Shown here one piece after another: positions 7,332 to 14,225 of a stretch of DNA of 14,696 bases. The position numbers were made by a program, and so were the translations under genes. Within the stretch, counting starts at the first letter, position 1, and every line of letters starts with the position of its first letter. Under the pieces are notes generated by a model. That model had not been told where the DNA came from. It did no database searches and saw only the letters and a list, made by a program, of their open reading frames with translations. This DNA is from Clostridium sp. (GTDB lineage: Bacteria; Bacillota_A; Clostridia; Lachnospirales; Lachnospiraceae). Location: NCBI GenBank assembly GCA_023666975.1, contig JAMPAW010000078.1:1-14696 (forward strand), read 5' to 3'.

Positions 7332-8206
7332 GTACCGCCTCACGCTTGGAGCGTGCCTTCGCTGCTGCCCCGACACTGCCTCTGTCTCCCTGCAGCCGCT
7401 ATGTGCTGTTTAGTGACTGTCACCGTGGCGTAGGCAATGCCGCAGATAATTTTTTGAAAAACCAGCATTTATTTTTTGCCGCTTTAAAACACTACTATCA
7501 GAACGGTTATTCCTATATTGAACTGGGTGACGGTGACGAGCTTTGGGAAAACCGCAGCATGGAAAATATTATTGAAATACACAGTGATGTATTCTGGCTT
7601 CTATCCCTTTTCTATAAGGAAAACCGGCTCTATATGCTCTATGGAAATCATGATATTGTAAAAAAGAAAAAGCACTACAGTGCCAGGAAATGTAACACCT
7701 ATTTTTGCACAGAGACACAAGGACCACAGCCGTTATTCCCTGACCTGACCTTTCACGAGGGAATAATCCTGCGCTCTGCCAGTCAGCCAGAACACGCTGT
7801 CTATCTGACTCACGGCCACCAGGCCAGCCTGTTAAACTCTACCTTCTGGCCCTTATCCAGATTTTTCGTCCGCTTTCTCTGGCGTCCCTTAGAAAATTTC
7901 GGTATTCTTGACCCCACCAGTGCCGCCAAAGACTACGACGTAAAAGATAAAACAGAAAAACGATTAAACCAGTGGGCAGCCGATACCGGCCGGATTCTGA
8001 TAACCGGTCATACCCACCGCCCGGTTCTTCATGAGCAGGATATCCACTACGTTAATACGGGAAGCTGCGTACATCCGCGCTGTATCACCTGTATTGAGAT
8101 AAAAAACTGCTCACTGACCTTAGTAAAATGGAGTATGAGTGCCAGAGCGGACAGTACCCTCTATGTGGCAAGAGATGTTCTGTCCGGACCGGTACAGCTG
8201 TTCTGA
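7328..8206 (+). CDS. Calcineurin-like metallophosphoesterase
   Basis: This 292-residue protein carries all metal-binding motifs of the calcineurin-like phosphoesterase fold in order: D30-x-H32 (SDCHRG), GDGDELW (67-73), GNHD (106-109), HGH (162-164) and GHTH (227-230). The second motif is GDxDE followed by Trp, resembling the GD..(D/E)xW form of LpxH-like and related phosphoesterases more than the GDxxDR of classic phosphatases. It should therefore hydrolyse a phosphomonoester or phosphodiester using two metal ions. The substrate cannot be read from sequence, and an LpxH role is unlikely if the host is a lipid-A-free Firmicute. No signal peptide or membrane helix is seen. GAGGA lies upstream of the ATG inside the preceding gene, with a 4-base overlap. 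Confidence 0.88.
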   Translation: MSTASRLERAFAAAPTLPLSPCSRYVLFSDCHRGVGNAADNFLKNQHLFFAALKHYYQNGYSYIELGDGDELWENRSMENIIEIHSDVFWLLSLFYKENRLYMLYGNHDIVKKKKHYSARKCNTYFCTETQGPQPLFPDLTFHEGIILRSASQPEHAVYLTHGHQASLLNSTFWPLSRFFVRFLWRPLENFGILDPTSAAKDYDVKDKTEKRLNQWAADTGRILITGHTHRPVLHEQDIHYVNTGSCVHPRCITCIEIKNCSLTLVKWSMSARADSTLYVARDVLSGPVQLF

Positions 8207-8231
8207 CAGCTGATTATTCCCCATACACTGC

Positions 8232-8534
8232 CTATAATTTGTAATCCATACACATGCGAACTTCCGTATAAGGGCGTACATAGGCATCCGCTGCCGCCAC
8301 ATGTTCCGGGTGCTTCTGATACCCCTTTAACGCCTCCTCGTCCTCCAATTCGCTGTCCAGCATCAAATCCGCATTAGAGGATTTCATTTCGTTGATGACA
8401 ATTTTAAGCCGCAAAAGCCCCGGCACCTTTCCTACCAATGCCTCCAAATGCTCCTTGATTCCGGCAGCAATCTCTCTCTTTTCCTGCTCAGACAAATCCT
8501 CACGCAGCTTCCACAAAATAATATGCTTTACCAT
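8232..8534 (-). CDS. Dabb (stress-responsive alpha/beta barrel) domain protein
   Basis: This 100-residue protein starts MVKHIILWKL and contains YQKHPEHVAAADAYVRPY (72-89), the two hallmark segments of Dabb proteins. These are small dimeric ferredoxin-fold proteins. Members include plant stress proteins and polyketide cyclases, but the bacterial versions are mostly of unknown role, so no reaction is assigned. AAAGGAG precedes the ATG at good spacing. It is the last gene of the S1-pyrE-small protein operon, with a 14-nt gap to the preceding stop. It is convergent with the metallophosphoesterase gene. Confidence 0.85.
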   Translation of the reverse strand: MVKHIILWKLREDLSEQEKREIAAGIKEHLEALVGKVPGLLRLKIVINEMKSSNADLMLDSELEDEEALKGYQKHPEHVAAADAYVRPYTEVRMCMDYKL

Positions 8535-8548
8535 ATTCTACTCCTTTA

Positions 8549-8701
8549 CTAAAACATAATTTCTTTCTTATCTGCCAGCAGCCTTCCACCATGAACAATC
8601 TGCATAATGCCAATGGAAACTCCCACTGCAATCAAAATCACTCCAAATGCAATATTCCATGCACCAACCTTTTTCATTGTACTGTAAACCTTTTCGTTCA
8701 T
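8549..8701 (-). CDS. 50-residue single-pass membrane protein
   Basis: This short gene reads MNEKVYSTMKKVGAWNIAFG..., 50 residues, from ATG at 8701 to TAG at 8551-8549. One hydrophobic, glycine-containing helix (about 14-36) is flanked by a lysine-containing N-terminus and a charged tail ending RLLADKKEIMF. By the positive-inside rule the helix could lie either way. TGGAGG lies 7 nt before the ATG, an excellent site. The gaps to pyrE (14 nt) and to the Dabb gene (14 nt) are operonic. A longer minus-strand frame over the same bases (8568-8756) has no proper start signal and a non-protein-like composition. I do not recognise a named family; the coding call rests on the start signal, composition and spacing. 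Confidence 0.8.
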   Translation of the reverse strand: MNEKVYSTMKKVGAWNIAFGVILIAVGVSIGIMQIVHGGRLLADKKEIMF

Positions 8702-8715
8702 AAGCTACCTCCATA

Positions 8716-9396
8716 TTAAATATTATTTGCCCCATACTGTTCATAGTAGGCATCAATCGCTTTCTTCAGTGTATCATCAATAATAATTTTTCCCTTATAT
8801 GGTTTATTATACAGATGTTCTACAACCTCTTGCATCGTCACAATCGAGGTCGTCTTAAATCCGTATTTCTCTTCAATCTCCCTGAGCGCCGATTTCGTTC
8901 CCTGGCCTCTCTCCATGCGGTCAACGGAAACCACCATACCAATCATCTCCACGTTTCCCTGAGCCTTGATAATCGGCAGGGTTTCCTCAATTGACGTTCC
9001 TGCAGTGGTTACATCTTCAATGATAACCACCTTGTCACCATCCTCAATAGGGCTTCCCAGCAAAATACCTTTATCACCGTGGTCCTTTACCTCCTTACGA
9101 TTTGAACAGTATTTGATATCCTCGTCATACCGCTCTGCAATCGCCATAGTCGTGGCAACAGTAAGCGGAATCCCTTTGTAAGCCGGTCCGAATAATACAT
9201 CAAAATCCGTGCCGAACTCACTGTTGATTGCTTCCGCATAATACTCCCCCAGCCGTTTCAGCTGAGAGCCCGTCCGATAAAAGCCTGTATTGACAAAAAA
9301 CGGCGTCTTTCTTCCGCTCTTTGTTACAAAATCACCAAATTTCAATACATTGCAGTCAATCATAAACTCGATAAATTCTTTCTTGTACTGTTCCAT
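8716..9396 (-). CDS. pyrE: Orotate phosphoribosyltransferase
   Basis: This 226-residue enzyme (EC 2.4.2.10) joins orotate to PRPP to make orotidine 5'-monophosphate, the fifth step of de novo pyrimidine synthesis. The PRPP-binding signature VVIIEDVTTAGTS (123-135) is complete. The flexible catalytic loop region RKEVKDHGDKG (100-110) and the segment FGPAYKGIPL (69-78) are typical of PyrE. The length is normal. Its ATG shares one base with the stop of the upstream S1 gene (TAATG), and AAAGGAGG lies within that gene's end, so translation is coupled. No pyrD, pyrF or pyrK is adjacent, so this pyrE sits apart from a classic pyr operon, at least within this window. No PyrR-type attenuator was recognised ahead of the operon. 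Confidence 0.95.
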   Translation of the reverse strand: MEQYKKEFIEFMIDCNVLKFGDFVTKSGRKTPFFVNTGFYRTGSQLKRLGEYYAEAINSEFGTDFDVLFGPAYKGIPLTVATTMAIAERYDEDIKYCSNRKEVKDHGDKGILLGSPIEDGDKVVIIEDVTTAGTSIEETLPIIKAQGNVEMIGMVVSVDRMERGQGTKSALREIEEKYGFKTTSIVTMQEVVEHLYNKPYKGKIIIDDTLKKAIDAYYEQYGANNI

Positions 9397-10316
9397 TACT
9401 CTTCCTCCTTTAATTGAATTCCTGCCAGCAGTGCTGCAAACGGATTATTCGGTGTTTCCTCACATTGATAATCAAACTTCTCGATTACATCTGTCGCCAC
9501 CTCCGAGGTATTGGTTTCCACATCACGAATACTTAAACTGATTTTTCCGTCCTTCACCTCTAACACCTTTACTTTAACCTGTTGTCCCACGGACAGCACC
9601 TCCGACGGCTTCTTAATCCGCTTCATACAAATCTTGGAAATGTGTACAAGTCCGCTCAACCCATTATCCATCTGCACAAATGCACCATATGGCATAAGGC
9701 TTTCCACTGTTCCTTCAAAAACAGAACCCGGAACAATCATTGCCATTTTCTGCCTGTCACTTTCTGCTTCCCGTTCTTTTAGAACCGCCTTTGCAGACAA
9801 TACCAGCTTCTTTGCCCGCTCATCGACGGTAATGACCTTAACCTCCAACTGCTTTCCGATATACTCCTCTGTATCCTCGACAAAGGTAAGTGCCAGCTGC
9901 GATGCCGGAATAAATGCCCGAATCCCCTCCAGGTAGGCAACTACACCGGCATTTACGCTCTCTTTCACGCGGACCGTGGCAACCGTTTCCAGCTCCATCA
10001 TTTCCTTTAACTTCTCCCATGCCGCTCCCTGTACTGCTTCTTTCAGTGACAGCTCTACATTTCCCTTTCCGTCATCGGTATCGATCACTACCGCTTCAAT
10101 CGTATCTCCGATTTTCAAATCCTTCATCGCCGAAAAATCCGGGTCATCTGACAGTTCGGAAAGTGGAATCACCCCCGGTGCATAATATCCCAAATCCAGC
10201 GTGACTGCCTCATCATTAATATCCACAATCATTCCGCTTACCAGCTCACCCTCTTTCATTACACGAAATGAACTGGTGAGTTCCTTTTCAAAATCTGCCA
10301 TTGTCTCATTTGCCAT
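9396..10316 (-). CDS. S1 RNA-binding protein with three S1 domains (ribosomal protein S1-like)
   Basis: This 306-residue protein has three S1 OB-fold domains at about 22-92, 108-176 and 196-264. The third is the most canonical: VPGSVFEGTVESLMPYGAFVQ (195-215), SGLVHISKI and KVKVLEVKDGKISLSIRD. It probably binds single-stranded RNA at the ribosome, as Firmicute S1 homologues do, but it is shorter than the four- to six-domain S1 of many bacteria. A low-complexity acidic tail ends in KEEE. GGAGG lies 7 nt upstream of the ATG. It is the first gene of an operon with pyrE, with stop and start overlapping in TAATG. Its own promoter lies at 10352-10380. The alternative name is general stress protein or YpfD-like S1; which applies cannot be settled here. 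Confidence 0.9.
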   Translation of the reverse strand: MANETMADFEKELTSSFRVMKEGELVSGMIVDINDEAVTLDLGYYAPGVIPLSELSDDPDFSAMKDLKIGDTIEAVVIDTDDGKGNVELSLKEAVQGAAWEKLKEMMELETVATVRVKESVNAGVVAYLEGIRAFIPASQLALTFVEDTEEYIGKQLEVKVITVDERAKKLVLSAKAVLKEREAESDRQKMAMIVPGSVFEGTVESLMPYGAFVQMDNGLSGLVHISKICMKRIKKPSEVLSVGQQVKVKVLEVKDGKISLSIRDVETNTSEVATDVIEKFDYQCEETPNNPFAALLAGIQLKEEE

Positions 10317-10351
10317 GTCTGCACCTCCAAATAAATCCTGCTAATGGTGAC

Positions 10352-10380
10352 ATTTTATCACAACCTTATTTTTCATGCAA
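10352..10380 (-). promoter_or_regulatory. Promoter of the S1-pyrE operon
   Basis: On the minus strand, TTGCAT (10380-10375) and TAAAAT (10357-10352) are spaced by 17 bp. TGA immediately before the -10 gives an extended -10. It lies about 36 nt upstream of the S1 start. Confidence 0.6.
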
Positions 10381-10440
10381 ACCTCATTTAGGGACAATAT
10401 CACGTTTATGCCATTAAAAATAATAATTTTTTACTACGCA

Positions 10441-10470
10441 TTGCACGATTGCCATAAAATATGTTATATT
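10441..10470 (+). promoter_or_regulatory. Probable promoter of the chemoreceptor gene
   Basis: TTGCAC (10441-10446) and TATATT (10465-10470) are separated by 18 bp, about 43 nt before the ATG. This resembles a housekeeping promoter. No clear flagellar sigma-D pattern (TAAA...GCCGATAT) was seen. Confidence 0.4.
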
Positions 10471-10512
10471 AATAGTTAATGATAACAATCAAATTTACAG
10501 AGGGAAATCCAA

Positions 10513-12141
10513 ATGAAAAAACATTTTTTATTTTCAAAAAACCGCATATCCGATAAGGCAGATACTTCCAACATGCCGAATCCAGACAGTGACATTGATG
10601 TCATTTTAGCTACGGTAGAGCAGGTAAAGTCTGCCAGCACGGAAATTGTGGACGGTGTCACGGTAGTCCGGGACCTTGCCGATGAAAACAAGCACAGTGC
10701 CAATACCGTTGTCGGCAATATGGACGAGCTGTCCGGACAAAATGCTGTCCTCGCCGAAAAAACTGATTCTTCGATAAACATGACCAGTGACATTCAACGG
10801 CAGGTAGAGAATATAGCTGCCATGACCTCACAAATGGTTTCGCTGGTAAACGAATCCGGCACCCATGCCGGAACAAGTTCAAAGGAACTGGCAAACGTAG
10901 TGGAATCCACACATACAATGGCCGATTTGTCCAAAGATGTCAGCCGGATCGTGAAGGAATTTTCAGAGGAGTTCGCAATGGTAAAGGCAGAAACCGTTTC
11001 CATTGAAGACATCACTTCACAGACGAATCTGCTCTCGCTGAATGCCTCCATTGAGGCCGCCAGAGCCGGAGAATCCGGGCGTGGCTTTGCCGTTGTAGCA
11101 GATGAAATCCGCAAACTAAGTGACGAAACACAGGATTCCTCTGCCCGCATTATGAAGGCGCTAAACCGTCTGGAGGATACCTCTGCCAAAATGACGGATG
11201 CCATTGAAAACATGATTGAAATCATTCAACTGAATCTGGAAAAAATCACCGAGGTCAACACCAGCGTAACCAGCATTTCCGATGATTCCAGGAAATTAAA
11301 CCGCAATATCTCGCTTATTGATAATGCCATAAAGGAGGTAGAGCAATCGAATCAGAATATGGTGGAAAACATGCAGCAAATGTCCGATGCAATGTCCGTG
11401 ATGACCGATTATGTCGATAACGCATCCGACAATGCCAAAAGCATGCTGGACAAATACGAGCAAACAACGGTCAACGTCGGGAAAATCGAAGCCTCCGTAG
11501 GCAATCTGGTTGTGCAGCTTGGCACGAGCGGATTTATGGGGATTCATGATGCCAAACCGGGCAGCAAGGTTTCGATTATTACGCTGGACGAAGACGGAAC
11601 GCCAGACAAGGAATATTATGGTCAGGTGCTCCGCCAGCAGGACAAAGAAGCCATTGTCGATATCCGTCCCAAGACCATTCCGGAATGTACCGATACCCCT
11701 CTGCAGTGTGATCTGCAGATGATACTGGGAAATGTACTATACCACTGGACAGGTGTCACGGTCTTTGCCGCCACGGAACACGGCGACCCCTGTTACCGTG
11801 TTGTGACGAACGCCAATCCCAAGGTAATGAAGCGCAAGAAAAACCCAAGACTGGATATCCACTGCCCTTGTGAAATTGTTATTGACGGCAGCCCAAAGAC
11901 GTACCACGGCAATATGCTGGATATCAGTGCCAATGGTATGGCATTTACCTCCACAGATTCCGATTTTGAGACAGCGGAAAAGAAAATGATCACCGTTACG
12001 ATTCCGGACCTGCCAATCCCAAAGGCACGGACGGTACAAGCGCACATTATGCGCTGCAAAAAGGGCAGTAACGAATATATTTTAGGCTGCCGCCTTTCGG
12101 AAAACAACCTGGCAATTCAACAGTATATTGAAACGCAGTAA
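10513..12141 (+). CDS. Cytoplasmic methyl-accepting chemotaxis protein with C-terminal PilZ domain
   Basis: This 542-residue protein lacks any membrane helix or HAMP domain. Residues 26-335 are mostly heptad-rich coiled coil. The chemoreceptor hairpin tip lies at about 165-206 ([20 protein letters not shown], then [18 protein letters not shown]), the part that contacts CheA and CheW. Residues 350-435 resemble the N-terminal barrel of YcgR-type proteins. Residues 438-542 are a PilZ domain with DISANG (470-475), matching the (D/N)xSxxG cyclic-di-GMP motif. The other motif, RxxxR, appears as RKKNPR (441-446), where the two Arg are one residue too far apart, or Lys replaces the first Arg. Cyclic-di-GMP binding is therefore plausible but unsure. 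The role would be to feed second-messenger level into chemotaxis signalling. GAGGG lies 8 nt before the ATG. Transcribed alone, ending at a bidirectional terminator. Confidence 0.92.
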   Translation: MKKHFLFSKNRISDKADTSNMPNPDSDIDVILATVEQVKSASTEIVDGVTVVRDLADENKHSANTVVGNMDELSGQNAVLAEKTDSSINMTSDIQRQVENIAAMTSQMVSLVNESGTHAGTSSKELANVVESTHTMADLSKDVSRIVKEFSEEFAMVKAETVSIEDITSQTNLLSLNASIEAARAGESGRGFAVVADEIRKLSDETQDSSARIMKALNRLEDTSAKMTDAIENMIEIIQLNLEKITEVNTSVTSISDDSRKLNRNISLIDNAIKEVEQSNQNMVENMQQMSDAMSVMTDYVDNASDNAKSMLDKYEQTTVNVGKIEASVGNLVVQLGTSGFMGIHDAKPGSKVSIITLDEDGTPDKEYYGQVLRQQDKEAIVDIRPKTIPECTDTPLQCDLQMILGNVLYHWTGVTVFAATEHGDPCYRVVTNANPKVMKRKKNPRLDIHCPCEIVIDGSPKTYHGNMLDISANGMAFTSTDSDFETAEKKMITVTIPDLPIPKARTVQAHIMRCKKGSNEYILGCRLSENNLAIQQYIETQ

Positions 12142-12177
12142 AAGGACAAACCTGCTGGTATTGCAGGCTGTCCTTTT
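12140..12177. terminator. Bidirectional terminator between convergent genes
   Basis: A 9-bp stem AAAAGGACA/TGTCCTTTT (12140-12148 with 12169-12177) continues inward after a small internal loop into CCTGC/GCAGG. Both strands show the A-stem-T pattern. The hairpin begins at the chemoreceptor stop codon and ends 13 nt before the stop of the Fn3-like gene, so it serves both. Confidence 0.8.
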
Positions 12178-12189
12178 CCATGATGCGTT

Positions 12190-13224
12190 CTATCGATAGT
12201 ATGTATAAGTGTAAATGTACTTACTATTATCTGATTTCAGTGTTTTTCCGTTTATCTTTGCATTTGCCGTAATCATGACTTCATAATTCTTTTTTTTGAG
12301 ATTTACTTTTTTCCCTTTTATCTTTTTAATCGTATAACTGTTTTTCTTTGTTGTCGCCACTTTAGACCATTTTTGGCTTCCCCGATTTCGGATAGAAACC
12401 GTATAATTTTTTACCCCTGCAATCTTTTTCCAAACCACCTTAATTGAGCTGGTTTTCAGCTTACTCTTCTTCGTGTTAATTGTCGGCTGGGCTACCATAT
12501 ATTTTTTACCTGACCAGGCAGAATAAATCCGGTCATAATTACTGTCATAGGCAAAAGAACGGACCTGCGCAGAATAAATTCTGTCTGCACTTATCCCGTA
12601 TATTTCGGTTCCATAGGTATATGCTGTTTCCAGCTTTACCACTCTATGTGTTTTCTCATCAATAATTTGAAATTCCAGCCCTTCACAATTACCGACATTG
12701 GAAGCAAGCACATATGCTGTGGTATCCACCAACCGGGCTGTGGTTATCGTCGGAACCGACAATACCGATTGTTCTGTTGCCGTTTCCGGGCTGTATGACG
12801 GTTCCCCCGGCTGCGGCTGTGCCGGAACATCTGCATTTCCACCGTCTACTCCTCCGCCGGAACCAAGTGTGTCAAAGCCAATCCATTCATATCCCCAATA
12901 ACTTTCCCCGTTACCATAAAGATAATAAACCATAATCTCAAGATTATAATAAGTCCCCGGTTCCAAACCGGTTATCAGTGCCGAGGTTGCCGTTGTATTC
13001 GAATACACCTTCCGAGAAGCTATATCCACATCATAACCGGTAACCGTTTTTCCGTCCGCTGCATAAATTCCCTGCAGTCCGGACCAGTCCACATATGCAC
13101 TTGTACTTGTAATATTGCTCACTACAATTCCATCACTGCCGGCATAGACTGTTTCTCCGCTCACTCCAATTGCTGCAAACAACATACAGATGGTTAAGAC
13201 GGTAAAATAAATCACTCTTTTCAT
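12190..13224 (-). CDS. Secreted protein with fibronectin type III-like domains
   Basis: This 344-residue protein starts with a signal peptide (MKRVIYFTVLTICMLFAAIGVSG, probable cleavage after VYA at about 28). Three beta-sandwich-like segments follow. At 31-119 are SNITSTSAYVDWSG and TGLEPGTYYNLEIMVYY, classic Fn3 strands. A weaker copy lies at 156-245. The one at 246-340, with IKVVWKKIAGVKNYTVSIRN, is clearly Fn3-like and very lysine-rich. A Gly/Pro linker spans 120-155. No catalytic domain or LPXTG anchor is seen, so it is probably released or held by wall charge. The ATG at 13224 was preferred because AAAGGA lies 8 nt upstream; in-frame ATG at 13233 and TTG at 13248 are weaker. It is probably a surface or matrix protein; this is inference. 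Confidence 0.85.
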   Translation of the reverse strand: MKRVIYFTVLTICMLFAAIGVSGETVYAGSDGIVVSNITSTSAYVDWSGLQGIYAADGKTVTGYDVDIASRKVYSNTTATSALITGLEPGTYYNLEIMVYYLYGNGESYWGYEWIGFDTLGSGGGVDGGNADVPAQPQPGEPSYSPETATEQSVLSVPTITTARLVDTTAYVLASNVGNCEGLEFQIIDEKTHRVVKLETAYTYGTEIYGISADRIYSAQVRSFAYDSNYDRIYSAWSGKKYMVAQPTINTKKSKLKTSSIKVVWKKIAGVKNYTVSIRNRGSQKWSKVATTKKNSYTIKKIKGKKVNLKKKNYEVMITANAKINGKTLKSDNSKYIYTYTYYR

Positions 13225-13355
13225 CGCTCTCATCCTTTCATACATCAAACGTCAGATTATCTTACGGTAATCTGCCCGCATAGTATAACAATCCGTATAT
13301 TTCTTTTCCAGCAATCTCTCTTTCCTTTTTGTCAACCCATGGTTGCAAATAGCCT

Positions 13356-14003
13356 TTAAGAATGAAAGAACGCTCCCCATAACAGGATAAAAAGACCTGA
13401 TAACACGACAATGATCCCTGCATTCTGATATTTTGACTTATTTTCCGTTTGATACCATGTAATATTCGATTTCCCGGAATCGTCCCTAACACTGCTATCC
13501 GTAATATCTTCTGTAGACTGTTGTCGATTGTCTTCCATAGTCTTTTGCTTCTCTAAAGATTCTTCCTCATCCCTGCCTGCGTCTTCCGTCTCCGGCTGAT
13601 CATCTTTCACATTCGATGCCGCATCTTCGGCGGACGGCGGACGGTCACTGCCACTCTTGTCTGCATTCTCCGCACTGTCTGTTCTATTCTCCGGTTTTAT
13701 CGATATACCTTCTGCTTCCTTCTCCGTGGTTTCCTCATGCTGTGAACTCTCCTCGGTTGTCGCTGCCGGAATACCGTCTCCATTCGTATCATATCCCAGT
13801 TCTTCATCAAACTTACCGTTCAGATAATCCTGATAAGCCTGGCTAGCACCACCTGCATCCGGCGAATAGCCGTGAGCCGAAAGCCACGCCTTTGCCTGCT
13901 GCTTTTCCTCCTCCGTATAGGCATAAGTAACATCTGCCACACTAAAAACAAGACAGAAGGCCAGCACGAAAATGCGAATCAAATATGTAACCGTTTTTTT
14001 CAT
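13356..14003 (-). CDS. Surface protein: signal peptide, acidic linker, C-terminal membrane helix
   Basis: This 215-residue protein begins with a signal peptide (MKKTVTYLIRIFVLAFCLVF, likely cleavage near TYA-Y at 28). A helical segment (30-70, EEEKQQAKAWLSAHGYSPDA...) ends in YDTNGDG (71-77), which resembles a calcium-binding loop. Residues 80-190 are a low-complexity linker rich in Glu, Asp, Ser, Thr and Asn with no predicted fold. Residues 194-213 are a hydrophobic helix ending in FFHS, probably a membrane anchor. No enzyme motif is present. The ATG at 14003 has GAGGG 5 nt upstream; a longer frame to 14090 lacks a ribosome site. The gene lies 131 nt upstream of the Fn3-like gene on the same strand. 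I do not recognise a named family. Confidence 0.8.
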   Translation of the reverse strand: MKKTVTYLIRIFVLAFCLVFSVADVTYAYTEEEKQQAKAWLSAHGYSPDAGGASQAYQDYLNGKFDEELGYDTNGDGIPAATTEESSQHEETTEKEAEGISIKPENRTDSAENADKSGSDRPPSAEDAASNVKDDQPETEDAGRDEEESLEKQKTMEDNRQQSTEDITDSSVRDDSGKSNITWYQTENKSKYQNAGIIVVLSGLFILLWGAFFHS

Positions 14004-14033
14004 TGTATCCCTCTCTTCCTTATAATCTAATAC

Positions 14034-14042
14034 ATTATACCA
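14034..14042 (-). promoter_or_regulatory. Extended -10 promoter of the acidic surface protein
   Basis: On the minus strand, TGG precedes a perfect TATAAT (14039-14034), making an extended -10. It lies about 31 nt upstream of the ATG at 14003. The -35 region is only T-rich. Confidence 0.45.
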
Positions 14043-14186
14043 GATTATTTCTAAATGAAAAAGGTGTAAATTTAAACGTTCCTCTTCCATGTTTCATGAT
14101 AAAAGATGAAATTGTTAAATACCAATATCGGAATATATAACTTTAAAGGACGACACCTTTTTGTAGACTTTTGTCAATTATCGGTG

Positions 14187-14192
14187 TATAAT
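14187..14192 (+). promoter_or_regulatory. Candidate -10 for the AT-rich right-end gene
   Basis: TATAAT at 14187-14192, 34 nt before the ATG, has TAGACT 17 bp upstream (14164-14169) as a four-of-six -35. A second TATAAT lies at 14199-14204. AT-richness makes chance matches likely. Confidence 0.3.
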
Positions 14193-14225
14193 TATAGTTA
14201 TAATACTGATGATTGGTGGAAGAAA

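Noticed and set aside
8195..8212. 7-bp hairpin at the end of the metallophosphoesterase gene
   Set aside because: A tight stem exists, but there is no T tract and it overlaps the stop codon; a terminator is not supported.
8568..8756. 62-codon minus-strand frame overlapping the pyrE end
   Set aside because: It is out of frame with the 50-residue membrane protein, which has the ribosome site and realistic composition.
10317..10512. Possible pyrimidine-responsive attenuator or riboswitch before the S1-pyrE operon
   Set aside because: No PyrR-type antiterminator, terminator hairpin or known riboswitch core was seen; only divergent promoters are supported.
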